Source: Erythroxylum novogranatense
Lineage: Eukaryota; Streptophyta; Magnoliopsida; Malpighiales; Erythroxylaceae
DNA length: 64,000 bases
Direction: 5' to 3'
Assembly (NCBI GenBank): GCA_029891385.1
Contig: JAIWQS010000215.1
Coordinates: 434,001 to 498,000 of the forward strand
Each line of letters starts with the position of its first letter. The first letter of the stretch is position 1. Under the pieces are notes generated by a model, which was not told the DNA's origin, did not search any database, and saw only the letters and a program-made list of their open reading frames with translations. The position numbers and the translations under genes were made by a program. Below, in pieces: positions 24,916-35,089 of this stretch.

Positions 24916-26260
24916 TGAGCAATACATCATCCTGCTCATTTATGAGAAATCCATATCTCTCGGAACAGAGCGATCCTACGTGACCTACGAACTTCGTGTG
25001 TTGTAGAAGGTTGAATGTGCATTTCATCCGATGAGTCACAGCCAGTGTTCAGCAATGATTCAGATCTGTCGAGCATCTTGAACTTCTTCAAGTTCAATTT
25101 TGCTCCCACCGCCTTCTTGTAAAAGAAACTCTTCTCTAAAGATAAAGATGCTTCAAACAAACACCTTTGTTCCTCAAAGATGGTAGAATTGATATCCCAT
25201 TGTTTCTTTAGGATATCCTACTAACAAACACTTCACGATTTTGCATCAAGTTTATCTCGATCGTGTCACACAAGGTGACAACCCCAAACTTTCAAATGAG
25301 TAAGATAGGGTCTTTTGTTAGTCCACATCTCATATGGAGTAACATCAACTCGTCTTTGATGGAATTTGCTTAAGAAGTAAACAATTGCCTCAAGTGCATA
25401 CCCCAAAAGGATTTTGGCAACTTTGCAAAGCCCATCATCGATCGTACTACGCCTAACAAGGTTCAATTTTTCTTTTCGCCACACCATTATGCTTTGTGGT
25501 GTATAAGGAGGAGTCCATTGAGATAAAATCCCATTATCTCGAGATAATCCAAAACTCTTGGTCTAAGTATTCCCACCACGATCCGATCGTAATGTCTTGA
25601 TACTTTTCCCAAGTTGGTTTTCTACTTCATTTCTCAATTGTTTGAACTTTTCAAATGCTTCAGATTTGTATCTCATCGATACAGTACCCATATCGAGAAT
25701 AATCATCGATAAAGGTAATGAAGTAAAGACACCCACTTTCGCATGGATGGACATCGCACCACATTCATCCTAATGTATTAGGTCTAATACTCCATCATTG
25801 CTCACCCTTTCCCTTAAAGGTAATTTAGTCATCTTGCCTAATAAACAAGATTCACATGTGTCATATGATTCATAATCAAATGACCCTAAACTACCATTCT
25901 TATGGAGCTTAGCTACGTCTCTCATTTATATGGCCAAGGCGACAATGCCATAAGTAAGTTGATTTTAAATTATCTCGCTTATGTCTTTTCGTGTCATTGA
26001 CATTCATAATTGGATGTGACATATCTAATATGTAAATTCCATTGCATAATGTACCAAGACAATAAAGCATTCCATTCAAACTAATAGAACAACCATTGCT
26101 ACTAAAAGTCACATGGAAACCAAATTTATTTAAACAAGAAATGTATAATATGTTCTTTGTTAATACAGTACAAAATAACATTCATCCAATTTAATTACAA
26201 GCCCAAAGGGGAGTGATAAGAAATAAGTGCCTACGGCTAATGCAAAGAACTCTTGCTACA
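24916..26260 (-). pseudogene. Cop-F integrase, broken
   Basis: Integrase joins the DNA copy to the host chromosome. The minus strand shows the pre-integrase zinc-binding part (YLWHCRLGHINERR, about 25910-26010), the core with KSIKTLRSDRGG (second catalytic aspartate, about 25570), the region for the glutamate motif near 25480 (altered), LKVWGCHLV at about 25270, and a C-terminal tail to 24960. The frame at 25909-26181 keeps the start of the domain intact. Stops and shifts break it into at least four parts. Confidence 0.8.
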
Positions 26261-26420
26261 TTTCCCACATGCAGTCTAGTTCTCCCTTCATGAGTTGTCT
26301 CATCGTCCTCGAGGCCCCGATATCATTGCATATGTGTGAGCCACAATCGTATCTAATACCCATATGTTATGGTCGAAACAGATAACCTCAATGAAAACAC
26401 ACCTAAAGAAGTCGAGGCAT
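26200..26420 (-). pseudogene. Cop-F aspartic protease remnant
   Basis: Minus-strand reading gives WVLDT then an altered stretch where GC/GA-SH is expected, followed by a GLRG-like segment, upstream of the pre-integrase zone. The catalytic DTG/DSG triplet is not kept (DTI). It lies between the zinc knuckle and integrase, as in Copia order. Confidence 0.5.
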
Positions 26421-26439
26421 CCGATGCCTTCTTCCGCTT

Positions 26440-27160
26440 CAATTCATCCAGATAGACTTTTATAGCCCACTTCCAAAGGGCTGGCCTTGCCACAATGGAA
26501 GCAAGTTCCTTTGGTACAGTTTTTTGGTCTTCTTCTTGGCCGCACTTCCTTTTGGTTTCTTAGACCTTTCCTTCTTTAGCTTCTTTTCTTTGAACCGTAA
26601 GAAGAGTCCACCATAAGCACTTGCTTGCTATCCTTTCGATAGCTTGCTCATTGCCTCGAAAGCAGATTGATCAACTCAGAATTGTCGTGGATATTTGGTT
26701 CATCCGATAGTTTAACACAAACCGTGAATAACTATCGACATCCAACTAGAATTAAGTCAACACTTAATTCATAATCCATAACAAAACCTAAGACAGCCAA
26801 CCTCTCAATATACCCATTCATCTTCAAAGGCATAATGATCGCAGATGAACCCGAGTCATCTTAGTAGTGAAGAGTAGCCTCAAGTCTCGAACCTTTCGCA
26901 TCGAGCTTGCTCATCAAACAAATCTCTAAGATGAAACACTATGGTATTAGCATCCATAGACTCATGCCGCTTCGCTCCGTGACATCGAGGCAAGCATAAT
27001 GAGGTAGCCATGTCACCGTCTTTAAGATGCTTACGATATGCTTTTCGATCCTCATCAAGCATCAGCAGCAGTGGATCGTAAAGTGGAACATCTAGACATA
27101 TCCCAGCCTCTCGACACGAGAACAATTTCGATTTCTCACCAATCTAGAAAGTTAGACCGC
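26440..27160 (-). pseudogene. Cop-F gag (UBN2-type) with zinc-knuckle remnant
   Basis: Gag forms the particle shell and binds RNA. The stretch 26880-27125 reads VPLYDPLLLMLDEDRKAYRK and DANTIVFHLRDLFDEQARCE, the helical pattern of Copia gag. Near 26500 KGTCFHCGK is the start of the CCHC knuckle, but the histidine and last cysteine are not in frame. Its ATG is not certain; frames near 27180-27220 carry the expected first part (NKL..NFLDW). Confidence 0.7.
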
Positions 27161-27382
27161 TAATTTGTTGGAGTCCATAAGTTTAAGCTTAAGTTCACAA
27201 TGGAAGTCATCTTCAATAACCTAAAGGGAAAAGAGAGAAAGAATGTTAGAATAGAATTACATGCATGATCATAAGGACTTGCATGACATGTATATGGCTC
27301 CCACTAGTTTCAAAGAATCCATAACCCTCAAGATTTAATCCAAGAAACATTATGACAAAATGTCCTAGTGGGTCGATATCCC

Positions 27383-27556
27383 ACATTACTAAAATGACCT
27401 GGGTTTACCCAACAAGCCACCTTAGGTCAATCGGTAGGTATCGGTCATACCAATTGCATCATAGATATCCGACATTACTAAAATGACCTTGGGTTTACCC
27501 AACAAGCCACCTTAGATCTATCGGCAGGTATCGGTCATACCATTTGCTTCATAGAT
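27383..27556 (-). repeat. 89-bp tandem duplication with TGGGTTTACCCA hairpin
   Basis: ACATTACTAAAATGACC starts at 27383 and 27472. Each unit holds the inverted repeat TGGGT-TT-ACCCA (27400-27411 and 27490-27501; 6-bp arms in the second) followed by ACAAGCCACCTTAG. Weaker versions occur near 27670 and 27768. Confidence 0.9.
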
Positions 27557-28003
27557 GCAACTATCGACTAGTGCTATCAACTCGTGATGTATGCACACAC
27601 ATCGGGTCATCAACTCTTGATGCGCTGCATATCCGATGTACACTACCCAATTTTGCCTCTCGCCCACGCTGACCTTGAGTTTACTCAACAAATTAACGCT
27701 TCTAGTGAAAACCCACCCATTAATCTGAAAATCTTATTTTCATGGTTCAACATATCCAGATAGAGTGAGCTTGGGTTTACCTAACAACCCTACCCTATAA
27801 GAACTCTGGTTCTCCCATATTAATGGAAGGCGTTAGTTTTCATATTATTTGATGGTTTTCAGGTCTCATCTTCTTCTCCAAGCCGTAGGATTATAGTCAC
27901 TATGACTATATGGAATGATTTAGGCAATTCATCAATCACATTGAATCTATACCTAAAATCATCCATCATCCCATCTTTGATGTTGTAAGTCCACTGTGTA
28001 TGT

Positions 28004-28156
28004 GTAAGTGGACTTATGCTAGTGTAAGTCGACTTATGCATGTGTAAGTCGATTTATGCAACAGTACTAACAAGTCGACTTGTACCATTGTGCAAGTCGA
28101 TTTACGCGTTTATAATGCACTGATAAGTCGACTTGTATCTTTATTAGTCGACTTAT
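28004..28156. repeat. Cluster of AAGTCGACTT palindromes
   Basis: Perfect AAGTCGACTT at 28026-28035, 28072-28081 and 28125-28134; near-copies at about 28005, 28046, 28094 and 28145. Spacing is 20 to 31 bases and flanks often read TTATGCA or TGTAC. Confidence 0.9.
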
Positions 28157-29261
28157 CCATGTGGAATTGCTATCTAATCGGCTAATTTCTCAATCCGTGC
28201 AGTTCCAACTCACAATACCAAGTGTAATATCCTTTATTATGATGTACCAATGAAACACTTTCATTGTTCCATGCTTACCATGTATAAATGTACTATACAT
28301 GAAACTTGAAATCAATGAATACACTCTTATTCATTTAGATCTTCAAATAATTTGAGAATATCAAACTATCACCCTAAGTATCTCTATGTAGTCTAAACTT
28401 TATCAAGATTACTTCGGCACTGGTCACAAAATTTGTGACGGCCAAAATAATCAAGACAACGAAATACACTAACGAGACGCTAATGTGACACATTTGACAT
28501 CCAAAAAATATTTAGAAACCCATTTCAAGAAATTCAATTTGGAAAGCATACAAAATCAATATAACACATTTTAATCACATTAAAAATGATCCAAGGCATT
28601 GGAATTGAGAAATACACAATTTATCATTTCAAACAAAACAGCTCCAGCAACTTTCTCAAAACTGCCAAGTTCTGTGTTTTGCTTGAAAAACTCATTGCAA
28701 AAATTTCAATAAATTATGAGAAAATTACAGAGGTTACAAAATTTTCACACCATGTTCCATGAATTGTTTCAGGATTTATTTCCATTAAAAACTCATCCAA
28801 CCTCAGCAAAAAAGCCAATGTAGAATCTGTGTACCTCAATACAGTTATTCCCAGCAGCACACAATAAATTCTCAATAAATAGTAAATCACCTCGAAAGCA
28901 TTTTTCCATTCTCATAGACATTCATAAACATCTTAGAGACATGTTGGTGAAAACAAATCCGAAAAACAATTTTTATACAATTTATTCTCGAATTTATAAG
29001 CATGCCTGTTCATTGAATGTGCACAAAGACAGCAACCAGAACATTGGGGAATAAATTAGCAAAACCATATCAAATCACATTGATAAATTCCGAGCTTCCA
29101 CAGACATATGCATCAACATCTTGTGAACATATCTGGGCAATAAAATTTAGAAAACTATATTTCTATACTGAATTCGAAATTCACACAATCAACTTGTATC
29201 ATCGTCACAAGCAATAGGCAACTCCGACCTAGTCATGGTTTCTTCGTTATATACGACACAA

Positions 29262-29276
29262 GTGGCTCTGATACCA
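29262..29276 (-). other. Primer-binding site of Cop-F
   Basis: Minus-strand TGGTATCAGAGCCAC, complementary to initiator tRNA-Met, one base from the 5' LTR end. It identifies 29278-31119 as the 5' LTR. Confidence 0.95.
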
Positions 29277-29277
29277 C

Positions 29278-29726
29278 TGTAGGAAAATCCCGGTGTGAGC
29301 ATCACATACCCACGGTGCGGAAAAAAAAAAAATTTTGTTCCGGGACCTTCCCAAAAGCCAGGATCCATGTGTCTATACAACAAACTCAAACCATAACGCT
29401 AAAGGAGACCGCCTCTAACAGATCCACGCAGAGATCGGAGAACCTAACCTGACAAACCCTTTGACCTGGAATAGCTAGAACAAGTTGAAGACTGCTAGAT
29501 CTTACCTTGTTCTTGGAGAGCTTGGAAACAACGATGAAAGGAAGGAGAAACTTGGAGAAGAAGAGAGCTTGATCGATGGTGAGAGAACACTTTCTCTTAG
29601 GTTTTCCAAAAACCTCTCTTAATCTTGCTATCCCACGATCATCACCTCTCTTTCTTACCTTTCCATATGTCTTATAACCTTTAAAGACATATTAAAGCTA
29701 ATGGTGGAGGCTTGTCCACGTTAGCC

Positions 29727-29763
<37 letters not shown>

Positions 29764-31119
29764 AAGTTAAAGATGATAAGGCTAACTTCCTCTCCTTCCA
29801 TCGCTTAACATATATATATATATATTAATTAATTTTTAATTAATTAATTATATATATATATAAATAAATGCTGAAGTGGTCTAGTCACACTGGGTCGGTC
29901 TTACCGCCCACCGGATCTGTGTATGGAAAACCCCTAAACGTTTTTCAAAGAATATCGATGTCGCGATCTCATCGGGATATATCTCGATCTCATCGAGATC
30001 CATTTAACTCGTTGCTTCCATATATTGGAACTCATTCAAAACTATTTTACAAATTCTCTCGAGACACTCTTATGCGTGTGACCCATTAGGTTCCCGTTAT
30101 GTTGGCCACTTAGATTAACACTTAATCCGAGCAAGTCATGAGCGGTATCTAGCAACGCATCATGACCCCAATTGACCGGAAAGTAATTGGTTTGATGAAT
30201 GAACATGTATTCATCATGAACCATATCACTTAACCTTTCCATAGACAATTACCCGTAATTCGTCCTTTCACCATGCTATACCCCACTTGGTTATGAGTAT
30301 GGGCAAAGTGTCAACTCTTTACTAGACTGACTATGTCAAATCTAGTCCAAGTGATATCAGTTCTTGTCCTGGGACTCATTACTTAATATGTCAATGAAGA
30401 CACTCTTCATGACATACTTACTCCGGCCAGAGATTTCCAAGTAATGACCCTGACAAGAGGCCATGGGTATCATCTTCTGCTATCACAGAAGTGGTGAATC
30501 CTCTATTGGCTACTCAATTACCTTCGAATACCTCAAGTTGTACCCAATCACCACCCTATGAGCGACCTCTGTAAGGCAACAAGGAATGGAGTCAAAGACG
30601 TAATCAAGATTCAAGATATCCTCGAGCACCTCAAGTCTAAGGATACTTGCACCATTGCTATGATGAGATTATCATTGACATTAGAATAGGACATCCATGT
30701 GATGATCTCATAGCAGATCATCCAATGTACTTACTACCTCTAGTAAGCATCCACATCTCAACCCTAAATATCTCATATTTACAGTTCGAGATCCACCGCT
30801 GATCAAATCAAGGAGCTTGAGATGTACTAGTCTCTCCGGATTACCAATGTCCGCCTCAAGAATCCTATGACTAGGGATAATTTAGATATCGACATAATTA
30901 CACATGATAGAATCTCGATAGTATGATCACATCATAATTTCCTCGATGCTATGTCATATATCATGGACTTCATTAATTTGCTTATTGATCAATATCGGTT
31001 CATAAATAATGAACATCAAATTAATGAAATATGCCTTTCTTTATTTATTCATAAAGTATGTACACAACTTTGTATTAAAATACGCTAAAGGCGATTGCCT
31101 TCGTGGCACTACTCTAATA
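29278..31119 (-). repeat. 5' LTR of Cop-F (1.84 kb)
   Basis: Matches the 3' LTR at 21406-23227. AT microsatellites at 29728-29761 and 29811-29866 are longer than in the partner. Its outer terminus reads CTCTAATA where CTCTAACA is expected. Confidence 0.9.
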
Positions 31120-32193
31120 GTCTGCATCAAAGCAAAAATCATTGCATCGATGTACCAATTAGTCACTTACACTAAGGATACACAATACTCTCTTTTGCAC
31201 CTATCCTCACTCGTGAGGATTATATCATGATCAAGTCCTCAACATGTAACATTTTCAATTCATTCCAATAAATCACTATAATCATCACATCTTATTTGAA
31301 AATGTATTCTCATCAATTTACCCATTAATAGCTTATACTACTAAGAACTCTTTAATCACATTTAACTTTAGATAACCTTTCTTTTGGTACCACATTAATA
31401 GTCTCCTTCTTTCTCAATTGATTTCATAAACACTTTCTTTCTCATTCGAACTTTATACACTACAATCATCCCCTTAATTTACTTCTCATGCCATCTCCAC
31501 ATACACGTAGACAATTTCGTTAATATTTTCACTTACCACGGGCTCCCATAATCGTGTGTATTCACTTAGGCAAATCAACTAAACCGAACATCCGTTTCAC
31601 TTATCAAGATCATTGTCTTACCTCTCAATCTTTTCATTATTACACCCTTCTATTTTCACACTCAAAAGGCAACATCATATATATACCATCATTCTTGATT
31701 TCTCTAATGTAATCGAGTCACACCATAAATTATTTTCATAACACTCACAAAGAATCAATCTCAATTATAACCTTTCATTTCATCCACATTATACACTTGT
31801 ACTTTGTCATTTCTATCATAGCTCTAATTTCCTCTATCGATTCAGTAACATATTCATATATATCTCACATTCAAGGATATACCGGGGTATAACCTGATAT
31901 CGCCCATAATGTATCCACTAGTACCAATACACTCAATCTTTATTTGTCAAATCAATCATATACCTTTTTCCGATTTCATGATATCCACAATCGCATTTAT
32001 CCCATTCGATATATCATCAATGCCCTCACAAATTCTAACGATCAAACAATTGGTACAGTCCTATATGTGACTCACATACTAGATCGGGGATCGCTTGTCA
32101 CCGCTCGCCATGACATGACTTAAATGCATGTAACTTGACACATTTTTCAGAACGCCCATGTAAGATTGTACTTCTGGGCTCTGATACCAAAAA
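31120..32193 (-). other. Gyp-E internal region, 5' part (leader), non-coding
   Basis: Runs from the PBS to the Cop-F insertion. The first 100 bases after the PBS resemble the Gyp-A leader (CATGCATTTAAGTC, CGATCCCCG). No coding frame is supported. Confidence 0.7.
32178..32189 (-). other. Primer-binding site of Gyp-E
   Basis: Minus-strand TGGTATCAGAGC, four bases from the 5' LTR end; the following CCAGAAGTAC is shared with Gyp-A. Confidence 0.95.
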
Positions 32194-32534
32194 TGTAACA
32201 CCCCACTCCCGCAAGACCCGAACCCGATATCGATGGTGATATCCGAGTCCGTGCCCCGCGAGGGTGGCGTGCTAACCACTCATTCAGAAATCGGTACATT
32301 ATTCTTTTTTTAAAACACATGTGCGGAATTCCATACCCAAATTGGGTACTCATTCAATCACATCCAATTTCAATACACACATTTTCAAAAGCCACTGAGG
32401 TCAATTTCACAAATACAAATAAACACTTTATTACAAAAATAAAGACATGTAATGCATACTAACCGATCCCGACTTCGACCTTCACTGAATCTCAGAAACA
32501 TACTCCCGCTTTACTAACGGGTACTCTTCAATTC

Positions 32535-33269
32535 CTAAAAATAATTGCAATGTGGGTGAGTTTATGAACTCGGTGAGAAACCATCATCGATGGTTCACTC
32601 AACGATGCATAACCAAACAATTCACATCTTATCACATATTATCACATTCCAAATTAACTCGTGCATTGCCAATTTGTACACATATAAGGCGATCACCTTT
32701 CACACTATTCACATACATATCGACACCGCACACACAAATCTCTTCCCATAATTTCCATTGTTTTACTTTGAAGTTGATCGGGCGCTTAACGGAATGTAAT
32801 TCAGATACACTTAGGGAGTAGGAGAGCCTCTCGGGTATACATCGACTCCCTCGAGCTCAAAGCTCGGTTCATTCACAGAATCACATTTTAAGCAAGTAGG
32901 AGAGCCCTGTGGTATGCACAATGCCGCCACATTAGGGATGGGAGAGCCCTCTCGGTATGCACTATTCCCTTTTCACAATTGATGAGCTTATAGTCCGATC
33001 GAATATGCCCACCACAACCATTATTTATTAACCAATTATGGATTTCACAAGTTCATTCATATCTCTATAGACAATACACATGTATCAAATCACATTTCCA
33101 ATCATTTCACATGCAGATACACATTTTGCACTTCAATATCACGTTTAAATACTTTGGACACCCGTGGTCCAAATCAATCAAAACAAACACATATATCCTC
33201 CATTCTCCACATGGCATAATGGTAAGATATTAAACACATAAAGGCCGAGGAACCAACTAGGTTACTCAC
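32535..33269 (-). other. Candidate intron inside the Gyp-E 5' LTR
   Basis: Minus-strand GGTGAGTAACCTAG (donor at 33269) to TTATTTTTAG (acceptor ending at 32535), 735 nt. As this is the 5' LTR, it is the copy that would matter for the transcript leader. Confidence 0.35.
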
Positions 33270-33914
33270 CGAACTTCCTAGCTGCTTCTCGAAGCTCCAA
33301 AGATCGTCTGTGGATTATCGATCCATCATTTATAACAATCAATTAATTTCATTCATTATAAAATGCACAGTCAAAAAATAATTAATGATGCACATGCCTT
33401 GAATAAATGATGCACTATGCCTATTCATGATTTTCCTGGTACCATTTCCCTTTCCACTTTCTTTTACTCAATGATCACTATCATTTCATTTCGATTCAAT
33501 AACACGCCAGAGAACTCACCAATTTCGTTTATACCAATTAGTTCCATTTGTCAATTCATATGCACTAACCAAGCTCACAAGATCTCAAAACCAATTTTCA
33601 TTTTGAACTAAATCAAGTTCACTTAATAAAGACTCCAATTACATCAATTCATATATTCAAATTTTCATAATTATAACCCAATCCTCGTGAAACTAGCCCT
33701 TAGGTTGCAATACAATCACATTCATAACTTCTTTCACTAAATGAGATCTCTAAACCCGAATTCAAACTCTCATTCTTTTCCTTAATCATAAACCTCATTC
33801 ACTAGATCATAGCAAATCAAACCTCACCTCAATTGGAGGTCTACACAATTAGTTATACCTCAAAACTCCAATTAAAACACATCGAAATCGCTCATTCGCG
33901 GACACGACAGACGC

Positions 33915-34084
33915 CGTCATGACGCAGAGTGGTTCGTCATGACGATAGACACTCGCCATGCTTAACGCTTCTTCGGGCTCATCGCGACGTGAGGGAGAGG
34001 GCTTGCCAAGCGCCAATGATTCACGCTTGCACGCGACGCCCCACCTTGCTCGTCATGACGCCTAAACATTTTCTCGTCATGACG
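33915..34084. repeat. CGTCATGACG palindrome cluster in the Gyp-E LTR
   Basis: Perfect 10-bp palindromes at 33915-33924, 33935-33944, 34051-34060 and 34075-34084 in a locally GC-rich zone. The other LTR has one perfect copy (18135-18144) and several decayed ones. Confidence 0.85.
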
Positions 34085-34494
34085 CCTAAATATTTATTCG
34101 TCGCGACGCGTGACCCTAGTTCATCTTCTCCGATTTCCTTTTCCTCTTCTCTCTCAAAATCCAGATTAACTCAACTTAAACACTCAAATCTCTAACAATT
34201 AACCCCATGCATGCTTTAAACACAATAATAAACAACATGAAATCATATACTTACCAATCAAGCTCAATCCCTAAACCTTAAAATCTCCAAAATCTCTTCC
34301 AACCTCTAGCAATCACGGTGATCTCCATAGCCAAGCCCAACATCAACCTTTCTAAAGTTTCCAGCTAGTCTTCAACCACAATGAAGGAGAAACAAGCAAG
34401 AATCAAGAAGAAGACAGAACGAAGATCACCGAGGAAGGAGAAAACGTCAGTGCCCTAGAGAAGAGAATTCTTTTCTCCTTTCGAAATTCTAAGG

Positions 34495-34502
34495 CATTTA
34501 TA
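34495..34502 (-). promoter_or_regulatory. TATA box, Gyp-E 5' LTR
   Basis: Minus-strand CCTTATAAATGCC, at the same place as TATAAATA in the 3' LTR. Likely the active promoter of the element if any. Confidence 0.6.
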
Positions 34503-35052
34503 AGGCTAATTCCATATATCTCTTGTCCCTTTTTCCTCATAATACAAGAAATTTCATTACTCTTTTCACGATCATTTTCGTCCAATTTGTCTCTAAATTT
34601 CAATGGCTCGACATATTTAAACTCTTAAATCATATTTCTAATTTCCATAGCCATAGGACAATTATTTCGTCCTATTCAATAATCGGTCCGCCACTCGGAG
34701 AATTTCCGGTCCGACATTTTCTCCTAATTATTCCGTAAACTTATCCTAACGATCACCGTCACTTTGCGATCACTCTAACACAGCCCAATTCCACCATTCA
34801 CACCCAATTATTCCATAATTCACAATATATCATAATCCAATCTAATTATCTCACACATTCATAGTTCAAATCATTTACAAAATCAAATGCCGAAAAGTCA
34901 CGAATGCATGTACCTATATGTGCATGTGCCAAATGACTCAGTCCTCTACAATCAGAAGCCAAATAAATGTTCTCATCAGAAATATGAAATGCAAATTACT
35001 AGCCTGACCAAATTGACCCATATACCCTTCCCATTGGGGTCGGGATGTTACA

Positions 35053-35057
35053 TCAGT
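35053..35057. repeat. Target-site duplication of Gyp-E, right copy (TCAGT)
   Basis: TCAGT follows GATGTTACA and equals 16279-16283. Confidence 0.9.
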
Positions 35058-35089
35058 AGGGAATCCTCGGTATATCGACTAGAGGAGAT

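Larger units (their letters stand above)
27161..29261 (-). other. Cop-F long 5' leader, non-coding
   Basis: About 2.1 kb lies between the PBS and the recognisable gag. Short frames in it show no Copia domain. It holds an 89-bp tandem duplication with hairpins (27383-27556) and a cluster of AAGTCGACTT palindromes (28004-28156). Long leaders may carry packaging or translation signals; none can be assigned. Confidence 0.6.
21406..31119 (-). mobile_element. Cop-F: Copia element with both LTRs and broken gag-pol
   Basis: LTRs at 29278-31119 (5') and 21406-23227 (3'), PBS, long leader, gag, protease, integrase, RT, RNase H and polypurine tract are all present in minus orientation. The LTR family is that of Cop-B. 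It is inserted in the Gyp-E internal region. A clean target duplication is not visible: AGGTC stands left of 21406 and the right flank reads TAGTC or GTCTG depending on where the altered terminus is placed. RT style and LTR length suggest the Tork/Angela side of Copia, with low certainty. Confidence 0.9.
16284..35052 (-). mobile_element. Gyp-E: complete non-coding long-LTR Gypsy-like (LARD-like) element, carrying Cop-F
   Basis: Minus-strand element with 5' LTR 32194-35052, PBS 32178-32189, an internal region split by Cop-F, polypurine tract 19129-19144 and 3' LTR 16284-19128, framed by TCAGT duplications. Without Cop-F the internal region is about 3.35 kb (31120-32193 plus 19129-21405) and shows no gag or pol motif. 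It sits in the Gyp-D leader, 33 bases before the gag start. The LTR ends and PBS surroundings resemble Gyp-A, so the two are relatives. Confidence 0.85.
32194..35052 (-). repeat. 5' LTR of Gyp-E (2.86 kb)
   Basis: Starts at 35052 (TGTAACATCCCGACCCC on the minus strand) and ends GGGGTGTTACA at 32194. It is the partner of 16284-19128. Contains TATAAATG (34495-34502), four perfect CGTCATGACG palindromes (33915-34084), the candidate intron and AGAGCC repeats at 32815-32967. Confidence 0.9.

Noticed and set aside
31120..31124. Target duplication for Cop-F
   Set aside because: Left flank AGGTC and right flank GTCTG or TAGTC do not match well enough; the terminal bases of both LTRs are altered, so no duplication is claimed.
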